This document shows, one piece after another, positions 24,946-33,801 of a stretch of DNA of 64,000 nucleotides (its first letter is position 1; each line of letters opens with the position of its first letter). This DNA is from Cellulosimicrobium funkei (lineage in GTDB: Bacteria; Actinomycetota; Actinomycetes; Actinomycetales; Cellulomonadaceae). A program made the translations under genes and the position numbers. The notes beneath the pieces were generated by a model that had not been told where the DNA came from, searched no databases, and worked only from the letters and a program-made list of their open reading frames with translations. The DNA lies in the NCBI RefSeq assembly GCF_004519295.1, contig NZ_SOZH01000001.1, forward strand, positions 339,725 to 403,724, in the 5' to 3' direction.

Positions 24946-26001
24946 ATGACCCGACTCCTCGTGCTCGGCGGTTCCGACTTCGTGGGGCGCGCCGTCGTCG
25001 ACGACGCCCTCGCCCGCGGCTGGGACGTCACCGTCCTCAACCGGGGCACCACCCCCGTGCCCGACGGCGTCCGGCAGCTCGTGGGCGACCGCACCCGGCC
25101 GGACGGCCTGGACGCGCTGCGCGCGGACGACGTCCCGCAGAAGTGGGACGTCGTCGTCGACACGTGGTCCTGGGCGCCCGCGGCGGCGCGCGACGCCGCC
25201 CGGCTCCTCGCCGGCCGGGTGCCGGGCGACGACCGGTACGTCTACGTGTCGTCGCGCTCGGTGTACCCGTTCCCGCGGCCGCGCGGGGCCGACGAGACGT
25301 CGGAGCTCGTCGACGGCGACCCGGACGACACGACCTCCGACGACTACGCCCGCGCCAAGCGCGGCGCGGAGATCGCCGTGACCGACGCGCTCGGCGACCG
25401 GGCGATCCTGCTGCGCGCGGGCCTCATCCTCGGGCCGCGGGAGAACGTGGGCCGCCTGCCGTGGTGGCTGCGTCGCGTCGCGCGCGGCGGCCCGGTGCTC
25501 GCCCCCGGGCCCGCCGACCTGCCGCTGCAGTACGTCGACGCGCGCGACCTCGCGGCGTTCGCGCTCGACGTGGCGCTCGCGGGCGCGTCCGGGCCGGTCG
25601 ACGTCGTCAGCGCGCCCAGGCACACGACCATGGGCGAGCTGCTCGCCGCGTGCGTCGAGGCGACCGCCGCCGACGCGGCAGCAGTGGGCAAACCGCCCGC
25701 CGAGCTCGTGTGGGTCGAGCCGGAGGCCGTCCTCGCGGCCGGGATCGAGCCGTGGACCCAGCTCCCGGTCTGGCTGCCGCCGGGCGAGCTGCACGACGCG
25801 CTCCACGGCTCCGACACGTCGCGCGCGGCGACGCTCGGCCTGCGCACGCGCGACGTGCGCGAGACGGTGCGCGACACGTGGGCGTGGCTCCGCGCCCTCG
25901 AGGCCGCGGGAGAGGCGACGCCGCAGCGGGCGGACCGCCCCGCCGTCGGGCTCCCGCCGGATCTCGAGGCCGCCGCGCTGCGCGCCGCCGGCCGCGGCTG
26001 A
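24946..26001 (+). CDS. NAD-dependent epimerase/dehydratase family protein
   Basis: Extended short-chain dehydrogenase of 351 residues. The N-terminal nucleotide loop is LLVLGGSDFVGRAV, an atypical GG-S-x-F variant shared with the CSP41-like branch. A Tyr-Lys candidate pair lies in SDDYARAKRGAEI. PLQYVDARDLAAF resembles the substrate-domain start in such proteins. Substrate and pathway are unknown. The first 30 bases before its ATG hold no strong ribosome site. Confidence 0.75.
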   Translation: MTRLLVLGGSDFVGRAVVDDALARGWDVTVLNRGTTPVPDGVRQLVGDRTRPDGLDALRADDVPQKWDVVVDTWSWAPAAARDAARLLAGRVPGDDRYVYVSSRSVYPFPRPRGADETSELVDGDPDDTTSDDYARAKRGAEIAVTDALGDRAILLRAGLILGPRENVGRLPWWLRRVARGGPVLAPGPADLPLQYVDARDLAAFALDVALAGASGPVDVVSAPRHTTMGELLAACVEATAADAAAVGKPPAELVWVEPEAVLAAGIEPWTQLPVWLPPGELHDALHGSDTSRAATLGLRTRDVRETVRDTWAWLRALEAAGEATPQRADRPAVGLPPDLEAAALRAAGRG

Positions 26002-26056
26002 CCCGCCGACGCGGCTCGTCGGCGAGGGGGCTGGGCCGCGCAGCGATCAGTGGGGG

Positions 26057-27148
26057 TCAGTGCTCCGCGAGGAGCTCGCGGACGCGGGGGATGACCTGGG
26101 TGCCGTAGAGCTCGATGCTGCGCAGCATCGTGGAGTGGGGGAGCGTGCCGGTCGAGTACTTGAGGTCGAACCGGCCCGCGCCCAGGAGGCGGACGGTGCG
26201 GGCGATCTTGCGGGCCACGGTCTCGGGCGAGCCGACGTAGAGCGAGCCGTCGCGCACGTCATGGGCGAACCGCCCGCGGTGGTACGCGGGCCAGCCGCGC
26301 TCACGCCCGATCCGGTTGTTCATCGCCGCGAAGTGCTCGTAGACCTCTTCCTGCGCCTGCTCGTCGGTCTCGGCGACGTGGCCGGGCGAGTGCACGCCGA
26401 TCGGCAGCACCGGCGTGCCGAGCTCCTCGACCGCGCGGTGGTAGAGGTCCACGTAGGGGCGGAACCGCTCGGGCTCGCCGCCGATGATCGCGAGCATGAG
26501 GCCCAGCCCGTGCCGCGCGGTCCGCACGACCGACTCGGGCGAGCCGCCGACCCCGACCCACGTGCGCAGGCGCCCGCTCTCGGTCTTGGGCCAGACCTCC
26601 TGGTCGGCGAGCCCGCCGCGCGTCGTGCCCGACCACGTGACCGGGCCCTCGTCGAGCAGGTGGACGAACAGGTCGAGCTTCTCCTCGAACAGCACCTCGT
26701 AGTCGGCGAGGTCGTAGCCGAACAGCGGGAACGACTCGATGAACGACCCGCGCCCCAGGATGACCTCCGCGCGCCCGCCGGACAGCGCGTCGAGCGTCGA
26801 GAACCGCTCGAAGACGCGCACCGGGTCGTCGGAGCTGAGCACGGTCACCGCGGAGCCGAGGCGGATGCGCGACGTCCGCGTCGCGATCCCGGCGAGCACC
26901 ACCTCGGGCGCGCTGATGGCGAAGTCCGCGCGGTGGTGCTCCCCGACGCCGAAGAAGTCGACGCCGACCTGGTCCGCGAGCTCCGCCTCCTCGACGACGT
27001 CGCGGATCGTGCGCGCCCCGCTGAGCAGCACGCCGTCCGGCCCGGCGGTCACGTCGCCGAAGGTGTCGAGCCCGAGCTCGACCGTCGCGGGGTCCGGTGC
27101 GGCCGTCGCGCGCTCGGTGGGGATCGGGGAGGTCGTCTCGTCGGTCAT
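26057..27148 (-). CDS. Luciferase-like (LLM class) flavin-dependent oxidoreductase
   Basis: Protein of 363 residues with the bacterial-luciferase barrel. FFGVGEHHRADF and IRLGSAVTVLSSDDPVRVFE are the family blocks, and GRGSFIESFPLFGYD is typical of the LLM subgroup seen in many actinobacteria. It probably uses reduced FMN or F420 in a monooxygenase or dehydrogenase reaction, with an unknown substrate. I chose the ATG at 27148. The longer upstream frame overlaps the terminator and the next gene. Confidence 0.8.
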   Translation of the reverse strand: MTDETTSPIPTERATAAPDPATVELGLDTFGDVTAGPDGVLLSGARTIRDVVEEAELADQVGVDFFGVGEHHRADFAISAPEVVLAGIATRTSRIRLGSAVTVLSSDDPVRVFERFSTLDALSGGRAEVILGRGSFIESFPLFGYDLADYEVLFEEKLDLFVHLLDEGPVTWSGTTRGGLADQEVWPKTESGRLRTWVGVGGSPESVVRTARHGLGLMLAIIGGEPERFRPYVDLYHRAVEELGTPVLPIGVHSPGHVAETDEQAQEEVYEHFAAMNNRIGRERGWPAYHRGRFAHDVRDGSLYVGSPETVARKIARTVRLLGAGRFDLKYSTGTLPHSTMLRSIELYGTQVIPRVRELLAEH

Positions 27149-27277
27149 GATCTGCTCCTGCGGTCGGGCGACCGTCGGGGGACCGGTGCTCTCACCGGTG
27201 GCGCGGTCGTGCGCGTCACAACCGTGCCCGGTCCGCGGATCTTCCGCGACCCGTCCGCGGGCGGCCGGCAGGGACGA

Positions 27278-27313
27278 CGACGGCCGCCGCCCCGGGTGGG
27301 ACGGCGGCCGTCG
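27278..27313. terminator. Hairpin terminator of the DUF4190 gene
   Basis: Perfect 12-bp stem, CGACGGCCGCCG with CGGCGGCCGTCG, around a 12-base loop. It lies about 30 bases past the stop of the minus-strand gene ending at 27342. Confidence 0.65.
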
Positions 27314-27341
27314 GTGCCGCGCCGGCGGACCGGCGGGGACG

Positions 27342-27641
27342 TCAGTACGTCGCGACGTCGCCGCTCGCGACGAGCGCCGCGATGGCGACGATGTAGATGA
27401 TGAAGCCGATGGCGCCGAGCACGGTGAAGACGATGCTGAGGATGAGGCCCCACTTGGCGAGCTGGTTGTCGAAGCCCGCCTCCTTGCTCTTCTTGCGCGC
27501 GATCGCGCTGACGACGATGCCCGCGACCGCGAAGACGAACGCGAGGACGAAGCCGACGATGCCGAGGGTCTTGCCCGGGTCCTCGATCGGGGCCGAGTAG
27601 CCGGCGTGGGCCTGCGGGGCGGCGGGGTACTGCTGGGCCAT
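27342..27641 (-). CDS. DUF4190-type small membrane protein
   Basis: A 99-residue protein with a Pro/Gln/Ala-rich N-terminus (about 25 residues) and two hydrophobic segments separated by a charged loop (ARKKSKEAGFDNQLAKWG). This layout matches DUF4190 proteins, common in actinobacteria and of unknown function. The ATG at 27641 follows an AGAAG stretch on the coding strand. Confidence 0.75.
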   Translation of the reverse strand: MAQQYPAAPQAHAGYSAPIEDPGKTLGIVGFVLAFVFAVAGIVVSAIARKKSKEAGFDNQLAKWGLILSIVFTVLGAIGFIIYIVAIAALVASGDVATY

Positions 27642-27811
27642 GGTTCTTCTGCTTTCTGGCGGGGCCGACGTGGTCGAGTCCGGACGGGGCGCGGACGGGG
27701 TGCCGTCCGCGCGACTGCGGGGCTCATTGTGGGGCATGACGCCTGTGCGTGAACAGGGGGAGTTCTCTCCAGGTGCCGTGAACACGGGACATACCGGACA
27801 GGCCGGGCGGA

Positions 27812-29476
27812 TCAACCCGCCGTCGGGTCGCTCGGGGCGTACAGGCGCAGTGCTCCGCGCCGCATGGTGAGACGGACGGTGACCGGCTCGTCGGGCGCGA
27901 CGTCGTCGAGGGAGAGCGTCTCGCCGTCGTGCGCGAGCACCACGGGCGGCGACCCGGGGTGCCCGTGCTCGGTGTCGGTGTCGGGGGCGCGGTCCGCGGT
28001 GACCGCCTCGCCGTCGGGCCCGACGACCGCGCCGCGTGCGGGGAAGCGGAGCTCGAGCGCGGGGACCGACGTCGCGTCGACCACGAGGTGGCCGCGCACC
28101 CCGGGCACGCGCCGCGCGACGCGCGTCCCCGTGTCGCCCGCCGCGACCTCGAGGAACGTGCGCAGCCGGCTCGCGCGCCGCTCGGCCTGGGCCGTGCGGA
28201 CGTCGAGCACGCCGTCGTCGAGGCGGTGCCGCTCGACCGGTGCGAGGCTCTGCGGGTAGTAGCGGTTGACGCCCGCGAACAGCGACCAGTACTCGCCCTC
28301 GTGCCCGTCCACCTCCATGCGCACCCGGTGCGCGCGCCGCAGCACGCGCGCCGCCGCGAGGACGGCGGCCGGCCACTTGCCGAGCCGGTGCTCGTGCTTC
28401 TCGCGCTCGGTGACGAGCTCCGGGTAGACGCCGGCCGAGAAGGTGTTGAGCACGGTGCGGGGCGGCCCGTCGACCTCGTCGACCTCGAGGTCCGCGACGT
28501 CGATCGTCACGCCCGAGCCCGTCCGCACCGCCTCGATCGTCGCGCGCATCGACGTGAGGTCGGCCGCGCGCGCGAAGTGGTTGAGGGTGCCGCCGGGGAG
28601 CACGGCGAGCGGGAGGTCGTGCGCGCGCGCCGCCGCGGCCGCGGTCGACACCGTGCCGTCACCACCGCTGATGCCGAGCGCGCGGGCGCCCCGCGCGACG
28701 GCGTCGTCGTACAGACGGCGCAGGTCGTCGCCCTCGGCGAGCACGTGGAGGTCGGCGCGGGGGAGCCCGTCGCGGACCGCCGCGAGCGGGTCCTCCTTGA
28801 GCAGCCGGCCCGAGCCCGCCGCCGGGTTGACGACGACGAAGAGGCCCGCGCCGTCGTCGAGCGCGGGGACGTCCGCGGGCGGCCCCGCCGGGACGTCGGG
28901 GCGCTGCTCGGCACGGCCGGGGACGAGCACCCGACCCGCGAGCGCGACCCCGACGCCCAGCGCCGCCCCCGCGGCGACGTCCGAGAACCAGTGCGAGCCC
29001 GTGTGCAGGCGCGAGTACAGCACGGCCCCGGCGAGCGGCGTGAGCGCCAGCCCGACCGTCGGCCACTCGATCGCGACGCCCGTGACGAACGCGGCGGCCG
29101 ACGCCGAGTGACCCGAGGGGAACGAGGGCGACGTCGGCGGGTCCGCCACGCGCCGCCACAGCGGGAGGCCGTCGAGCGACGGGCGCACGCCCCCGAACAC
29201 GGTCTTGCCGACGACGTTCGCGAGGACGCTCGACACGAGCAGCGAGCCGTAGCCGCGCAGGGCGGCGTCGCGCCCGCGCCGCCCGGTGGCGGCGATCCCG
29301 ACCGCGGCCCCGGCCCACAGCACGCTGTGGTCGGCCCACGTCGAGAGCCGGGAGAGCGCGGTGTCGGCCGCGGCCCCCAGCGCGCGGCGGTTCGTCCAGC
29401 GGTTCACCGCGCGGTCGAGACGGGCGACGCCGGGGAGCGCCTCGTGCGGCTTGACGATCCCGGTGACACGAGGCAT
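27812..29476 (-). CDS. Fused PAP2 phosphatase and diacylglycerol kinase-like protein
   Basis: A 554-residue two-domain protein. Residues 1-195 form a membrane PAP2 phosphatase with the signature SFPSGHSASAAAF and LHTGSHWFSD. Residues from about 210 on form a diacylglycerol/sphingosine kinase catalytic domain (VVNPAAGSGRL, GISGGDGTVSTAA, LPGGTLNHFARA). The two halves could dephosphorylate and rephosphorylate lipids in the same cycle, for example phosphatidate and diacylglycerol. Such fusions are known in actinobacteria and may recycle lipid carriers. It appears to be transcribed alone. Confidence 0.88.
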   Translation of the reverse strand: MPRVTGIVKPHEALPGVARLDRAVNRWTNRRALGAAADTALSRLSTWADHSVLWAGAAVGIAATGRRGRDAALRGYGSLLVSSVLANVVGKTVFGGVRPSLDGLPLWRRVADPPTSPSFPSGHSASAAAFVTGVAIEWPTVGLALTPLAGAVLYSRLHTGSHWFSDVAAGAALGVGVALAGRVLVPGRAEQRPDVPAGPPADVPALDDGAGLFVVVNPAAGSGRLLKEDPLAAVRDGLPRADLHVLAEGDDLRRLYDDAVARGARALGISGGDGTVSTAAAAARAHDLPLAVLPGGTLNHFARAADLTSMRATIEAVRTGSGVTIDVADLEVDEVDGPPRTVLNTFSAGVYPELVTEREKHEHRLGKWPAAVLAAARVLRRAHRVRMEVDGHEGEYWSLFAGVNRYYPQSLAPVERHRLDDGVLDVRTAQAERRASRLRTFLEVAAGDTGTRVARRVPGVRGHLVVDATSVPALELRFPARGAVVGPDGEAVTADRAPDTDTEHGHPGSPPVVLAHDGETLSLDDVAPDEPVTVRLTMRRGALRLYAPSDPTAG

Positions 29477-29552
29477 CTCGCCATCGTAGGAAGGGCGGTC
29501 GAGGACCGCGCGGCGACGGCGCTCCGGGCCCGCGTGAGCCAGGTGGTCGGGC

Positions 29553-30053
29553 TCAGGCCCCCGCGCGGCTCGTCTCGCCGCGGAGCGTGTCGATGTGCGC
29601 CTGCAGGCGCTCGAGCGCGACGGCCACGCCCTCGCCCGCGTCGTGCGCGAGGTCGGTCACGTAGCGGAGCTGGGCGGACGCCGCGTCGAGCGCGACCTGG
29701 GCGTCGGCGAGCGCGACGGCGGCGCGACCGTCGGCCGCCTCGTCGTCGTCGGTCGCGCGCTCGAGCGCGGAGCGCGCCTCGTCCGTCGCGGCCTCGACCG
29801 ACTCGACGGCGTCGAGCACGTCGTTGCGGAGCACGGGGTGCAGGGCGGGGAGCTGGGCGTGCACGCGGTCGAGGTCGTTCCCGATCGTCTCCGTCTGGAC
29901 CTGCGCGTCGGCGATGAGCTGCTGGACCTCGGCGGCGCTCGCCGTCGAGCACATCGGCAGCATCATGGACAGCGCGAGCAGGCTCGCCGCGGCGAACCGG
30001 GCAGACGTGCGCGTGCGCTGCGGCGTCGTGGGCTCGCTCGTCCTCGCTGACAT
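29553..30053 (-). CDS. Secreted coiled-coil protein of unknown function
   Basis: A 166-residue exported protein. After a basic start comes a hydrophobic signal segment ending CSTASAA, so cleavage at an AxA site or lipidation is possible. The rest is Ala/Asp/Glu-rich helix with heptad character. A block reading QTETIGNDLDRV is also present, as QVETIGEDVRSL, in the lipoprotein at 49765-50283, so the two are paralogues. No function is known to me. It is followed on the same strand by the PAP2-DGK gene. Confidence 0.65.
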   Translation of the reverse strand: MSARTSEPTTPQRTRTSARFAAASLLALSMMLPMCSTASAAEVQQLIADAQVQTETIGNDLDRVHAQLPALHPVLRNDVLDAVESVEAATDEARSALERATDDDEAADGRAAVALADAQVALDAASAQLRYVTDLAHDAGEGVAVALERLQAHIDTLRGETSRAGA

Positions 30054-30145
30054 GGCGACAAGTCTCCCGGGCGAACCTGAGAAGCACCAGGGAATCGAGG
30101 GCGAATTCATGGAGATTTCGCACACAGCGCACGCAGGAGGCGTGG

Positions 30146-30179
30146 TCCGGCGGCCCGGACCGGGTTCCGGGCCGCCGGA
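30146..30179. terminator. Terminator of the mntABC operon
   Basis: Perfect 14-bp stem, TCCGGCGGCCCGGA with TCCGGGCCGCCGGA, around a 6-base loop. It begins within 10 bases past the stop of the last mnt gene (30188) and separates the operon from the coiled-coil gene. Confidence 0.7.
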
Positions 30180-30187
30180 GCGGACGG

Positions 30188-31060
30188 TCAGACGCGCGCG
30201 AGCCGACGGCGTCGGGCCGCCGCGACCCGCGTCCCGACGAGCCCGTGCCGCGGGCTGAACAGGTACGCGAGCGCGAACGCCACGCCCAGCGCGACGACGA
30301 CCGTCCCGCCCGACGCCGTGTCGAGGTAGTAGCTGACGTAGATGCCCACGACCCCGCACACCGCCGCGACGAGCGGCGAGATCCACAGCATCCGCGAGAA
30401 GCGGTCGGTGAGGAGGTACGCCGTCGCGCCGGGCGTGATGAGCAGGGCGACGACGAGGACCACGCCGACGGCCTGGAGCGCGACGACGACCGTCAGCGCG
30501 AGCAGGCCGAGCAGCAGCGCGCCGAGCCGTCGGGGCGAGAGCCCGATCGCGTGCGCGTGCGTCGGGTCGAACGCGTAGAGCGTGAGGTCGCGCCGCTTGA
30601 GCACGACGACCGCGAGCGTCACCGCGCCGAGCGCGAGCACCTGGAGCAGGTCCGCGCGCGAGACCCCGAGCAGGTTGCCGAACAGGATGTGGTTGAGGTC
30701 CGTCTGGCTCGGCGTCACGGAGATGAGGACGAGGCCGAGCGCGAACAGCGTCGTGAACACGACCCCGATCGCGGCGTCCTCCTTGACGCGGGACGTGTCG
30801 CGCACCGCGCCGATGAGCAGCACCGCGAGCAGCCCGAAGACGAGCGCGCCGAGCGCGAACGGCGCCCCCACCACGTACGCGAGCACGACGCCGGGCAGCA
30901 CGGCGTGCGAGACGGCGTCTCCCATGAGGGACCAGCCCACGAGCACGAGCCAGCACGACAGCACACCGCACACGATCCCGGCGGTCACCGTGACGGCGAG
31001 CGCGGTGCGCAGGAACTCGAACGACAGGGGCTCCAGGAGGGTGGCGAGGAGGTCGGTCAC
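30188..31060 (-). CDS. mntB: Manganese/zinc ABC transporter permease
   Basis: Inner-membrane permease of 290 residues of the metal ABC-3 family, with about eight hydrophobic segments. Family blocks are GWSLMGDAVSHAVLPGVVLAY and the conserved PTHAHAIGL. It completes a three-gene importer. The GTG start overlaps the ATPase stop (GTGA). The metal is probably Mn, judged from the binding protein. Symbol assignment is by analogy. Confidence 0.85.
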   Translation of the reverse strand: MTDLLATLLEPLSFEFLRTALAVTVTAGIVCGVLSCWLVLVGWSLMGDAVSHAVLPGVVLAYVVGAPFALGALVFGLLAVLLIGAVRDTSRVKEDAAIGVVFTTLFALGLVLISVTPSQTDLNHILFGNLLGVSRADLLQVLALGAVTLAVVVLKRRDLTLYAFDPTHAHAIGLSPRRLGALLLGLLALTVVVALQAVGVVLVVALLITPGATAYLLTDRFSRMLWISPLVAAVCGVVGIYVSYYLDTASGGTVVVALGVAFALAYLFSPRHGLVGTRVAAARRRRLARV

Positions 31061-31821
31061 GGGGCCACCTCCACGCCGAACGCGAGCGCGAGGTTCTCGG
31101 GCCGCAGCACCTCCGCGGGCGTCGAGTGCAGCAGGACGCGGCGGTGGAGCAGCACCGCCTCGTCGGCGAGCTCGGGCAGCGCGTGCAGGTCGTGGGTCGA
31201 GACGAGGACGGTCGCCCCGCCGGTCGCGAGCTCGCGCAGCAGCGTGGTGATGGTCGCCTCCGTGCGCTTGTCCACGCCGGCGAACGGCTCGTCGAGCAGG
31301 AGGATCGTCGCGCCCTGCGCGAGCCCCCGGGCGACGAACGCGCGCTTGCGCTGCCCGCCCGAGAGCGCGCCGATCTGCCGGTCGGCCAGGTCGGTGAGCT
31401 CGACGCGCGCGAGCGCGTGCTCGACCGCCTCCCGGTCCGCGGGCCGCGTGCGCCGCGTGAAGCCCTGGTAGCCGTACCGGCCCGTCATGACGACGTCGCG
31501 CACGCTCAGCGGGAACGCCCAGTCGACGTCCTCGCTCTGCGGCACGTACCCCACCGCCTGGGCGCGCCGGGCGCGCGCGGGGGGTGCGCCGTCGACCAGG
31601 ACGGTGCCGCGGTCCGGCCGGACCATGCCCATGACCGCCTTGAACAGCGTCGACTTGCCCGAGCCGTTCATGCCGACGAGCCCGCACACCGTCCCGCGCC
31701 CGCTCGACGCCCCGAGCGTGAGCGTCGCGCCGTCGAGCGCGAGGACGTCGCCGTAGTGGACGGTGAGGTCGCGCACGTCGATCGCGGGCGTGCCCGACGG
31801 CGCCCGCCCGCCCGCGCTCAC
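31057..31821 (-). CDS. mntA: Manganese/zinc ABC transporter ATP-binding protein
   Basis: ATPase of 254 residues. Walker A is GMNGSGKST, the signature is LSGGQRKRAF, and Walker B ends ILLLDEPFAGVD, with the switch His in VSTHDLHALPE. YVPQSEDVDWAFPLSV matches the Q-loop region of Mn/Zn importers. Both ends overlap neighbours by GTGA, so the operon is fully coupled. Gene naming varies among species, so the symbol is provisional. Confidence 0.85.
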   Translation of the reverse strand: MSAGGRAPSGTPAIDVRDLTVHYGDVLALDGATLTLGASSGRGTVCGLVGMNGSGKSTLFKAVMGMVRPDRGTVLVDGAPPARARRAQAVGYVPQSEDVDWAFPLSVRDVVMTGRYGYQGFTRRTRPADREAVEHALARVELTDLADRQIGALSGGQRKRAFVARGLAQGATILLLDEPFAGVDKRTEATITTLLRELATGGATVLVSTHDLHALPELADEAVLLHRRVLLHSTPAEVLRPENLALAFGVEVAP

Positions 31822-32786
31822 GCGTCACCGCCCGCGGTGGTGCCGGTGAGGCCCGCGACGATGGTCTCGGTGTCGTGGCGCAGGAGGTCGAGATAGGTCG
31901 GCACGGGTCCGTCGGGCGCCGAGAGGGAGTCGACGTAGAGCGTCCCGCCGAACGCCGCGCCGGACTCGCGCGCGACCTGCTGCATCGCGTCGTCGGAGAC
32001 GGTGGACTCGCAGAACACGGCCGGGACGTCGTGCTGCTCGACGAACTCGATGGCGCCGACGACCGACTGCGGCGTCGCCTGCTGCTCGGCGTTGACCGCC
32101 CACAGGTACTTCTCCGCGAGCCCGGCGTCGCGCGCGAGGTACGGGAACGCGCCCTCGCACGTGACCAGCGCGCGGTGGCCCTCGGGCAGCGCGTCGAGCG
32201 CCGTCGTGAGCTCGTCGTGCACGGCGGCGAGCTCGGCGGAATAGGCGGCGGCGTTCGCCGCGTAGTCGTCGGCGTGGGCCGGGTCGAGCTCCGCGAACGC
32301 GTCGGCCATGTTCTGCACGTAGACCTGCGCGTTCACGGGCGACATCCAGGCGTGCGGGTTCTCCTTGCCCTGGTACTCCTCGGCGGTGTCGTCGCCGAGC
32401 GCGATGGGCTCGACGCCCTCGCTCACGACGACGTGCGGCACGTCGAGCCCGTCGACGAACCGCCCGAACCACGCCTCGAGCCCCATGCCGTTGTCGAGGA
32501 TGAGGTCGGCGTCCGCCGCCTTGCGGACGTCGCCGGGCGTCGGCTCGTAGCCGTGGATCTCCGCCCCGACCTTCGTGATCGACTCGACGCGCAGGTGGTC
32601 GCCCGCCACGTTCTCCGCCATGTCGGCGAGCACGGTGAACGTCGTGAGCACGACGGGCCGGCCGTCGTCGGGCGGGGTCGCCCCCGCGTCCGTGGCGCTC
32701 GAGCAGCCGCTCAGCGTCGCTGCGGCGAGCACCGCGACGGCTGCGGCAGCGCGGGATGCGGACCTCCGCGTCAAAAAGTTCGGCAT
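31818..32786 (-). CDS. mntC: Manganese-type metal-binding lipoprotein (cluster A-I)
   Basis: Lipoprotein of 322 residues with lipobox LSGC. The metal site reads His in EIHGYEPTP, His in NPHAWMSP, Glu in TCEGAFPY and Asp in STVSDDAM. That His-His-Glu-Asp set is the one of manganese proteins such as PsaA. Zinc proteins have a third His and a His-rich loop, which is absent here. The ATG at 32786 lies inside a palindrome and has no ribosome site. TAGATT 8 bases upstream suggests a leaderless mRNA. Confidence 0.85.
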   Translation of the reverse strand: MPNFLTRRSASRAAAAVAVLAAATLSGCSSATDAGATPPDDGRPVVLTTFTVLADMAENVAGDHLRVESITKVGAEIHGYEPTPGDVRKAADADLILDNGMGLEAWFGRFVDGLDVPHVVVSEGVEPIALGDDTAEEYQGKENPHAWMSPVNAQVYVQNMADAFAELDPAHADDYAANAAAYSAELAAVHDELTTALDALPEGHRALVTCEGAFPYLARDAGLAEKYLWAVNAEQQATPQSVVGAIEFVEQHDVPAVFCESTVSDDAMQQVARESGAAFGGTLYVDSLSAPDGPVPTYLDLLRHDTETIVAGLTGTTAGGDA

Positions 32787-32792
32787 ACCGAA
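32779..32792. promoter_or_regulatory. DtxR/MntR-like palindrome overlapping the mnt start codon
   Basis: On the coding strand TTCGGTATGCCGAA, with A/T-rich flanks on both sides. The ATG of the binding-protein gene forms the centre, and the likely -10 (TAGATT) is directly upstream. A metal-loaded MntR-type repressor bound here would block transcription of the operon. No mntR gene is in this window. Confidence 0.6.
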
Positions 32793-32844
32793 AAATCTAG
32801 TCGTCACGTCGGCCGCACGCAACGCCGCTTCCACCCCGGTCAGC

Positions 32845-32957
32845 CGAGGTAGAGCCCAGGTCCCGCGAGGTAGAGCCCAGGTCCCGCGAGGTAGAGCCCA
32901 GGTTCAGCGAGGGAAGAGACCAGGGCTCTACCTCGGCAGACCAGAGCTCTACCTCGG
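32845..32957. repeat. 21-bp repeats, three direct and two inverted
   Basis: The unit CGAGGTAGAGCCCAGGTCCC (21-base period) is repeated at 32845, 32866 and 32887. Two inverted copies follow (about 32916-32936 and 32937-32957), each ending CTCTACCTCGGC. Together they can fold into a long hairpin. The last copy covers the end of the IclR gene. It fills the gap between the mnt promoter and the IclR gene. There are no unique spacers, so it is not a CRISPR. Confidence 0.75.
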
Positions 32958-33767
32958 CGCGGACGGGGCGGACGGGGCGGGCGGGCTCGCCGGGCGGGTC
33001 GGGGTGGCGCGGGCGCCCAGGCGGCGGCTCACCTCGGCGGCGGCGCGCCCGACGGCGGCGGCGAGCTCCGCGCGGCGGGCGGGCGGGGCGTCGTCGGACC
33101 AGAAGGTGAGGGCGATGCCGGCGACGGGGAGCCCGGTGTGGTCGACGGCCGCGTGCGCGACGGACGCGAGGCCCGGGGTGACCTCGCCGTCCTCCTCGGC
33201 CCAGCCGCGCCGTCGGACGCCGCGCAGCACCTCGCGCAGGGCGCCGAGGGTCTGCGGCCCGACGCCGGTGCGGTCGGCGAACGCCGCAGCGCCGGGGAAG
33301 AGGGCGCGGACCTGGGCCGCGGGGAGGCCGGCGAGGACGGCGCGCCCGCTCGCGGTGAGGTGCGCGGGGAGGCGCACGTCGACGTCGGTCACGAGCGTGG
33401 GGCGGCGCGGCGCGCGCTGCTCGACGAGGTAGAGGACCTCGCGCCCGTTGAGCACGGCGAGGTGCGCGCTCTCGCCCGTCGACTCGACGAGGCGCGCGAC
33501 GACGGGCCGCGCGAGCCGCGCGAGGGGCGCCTGCCGCGCGTACGCCGACCCGAGCGCGAGCGACGCCGTCCCGAGCCCGTAGCGGTGCTCCTCGGGGAGG
33601 TGGGTCACGAACCCCTCGTCGACGAGGACGGACAGCAGGTGGTAGACGGTCGAGCGGGGCAGCCCGAGGCCCTGCGCGACGGCGGCCGCGGGCGACGGGC
33701 CCGCCTGCGCGGCGAGGAACGTGAGCACGCGCACGGCCTGGCGCGCGGCGGGGACGTCGCTCGGCAT
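32949..33767 (-). CDS. IclR-family transcriptional regulator
   Basis: Regulator of 272 residues with an N-terminal winged helix (AVAQGLGLPRSTVYHLLSVL) and the IclR effector domain (PAHLTASGRAVLAGLP, then SVAHAAVDHTGLPVAGIAL). The C-terminal end is Pro/Ser/Ala-rich and runs into the 21-bp repeat cluster. It is divergent from an AraC-type gene 34 bases away. The target is unknown. A GTG 9 bases further upstream is an alternative start. Confidence 0.82.
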   Translation of the reverse strand: MPSDVPAARQAVRVLTFLAAQAGPSPAAAVAQGLGLPRSTVYHLLSVLVDEGFVTHLPEEHRYGLGTASLALGSAYARQAPLARLARPVVARLVESTGESAHLAVLNGREVLYLVEQRAPRRPTLVTDVDVRLPAHLTASGRAVLAGLPAAQVRALFPGAAAFADRTGVGPQTLGALREVLRGVRRRGWAEEDGEVTPGLASVAHAAVDHTGLPVAGIALTFWSDDAPPARRAELAAAVGRAAAEVSRRLGARATPTRPASPPAPSAPSAPR

Positions 33768-33801
33768 GGAGGCCACGGTAGGCCCGTGGCACGATCGACG
33801 C

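Noticed and set aside
31057..32786. Zinc (ZnuABC) transporter
   Set aside because: The binding protein lacks the His-rich loop and third His, and the His-His-Glu-Asp set points to manganese.
32845..32957. Possible CRISPR array
   Set aside because: The repeats are contiguous with no unique spacers, two copies are inverted and no cas genes are near.
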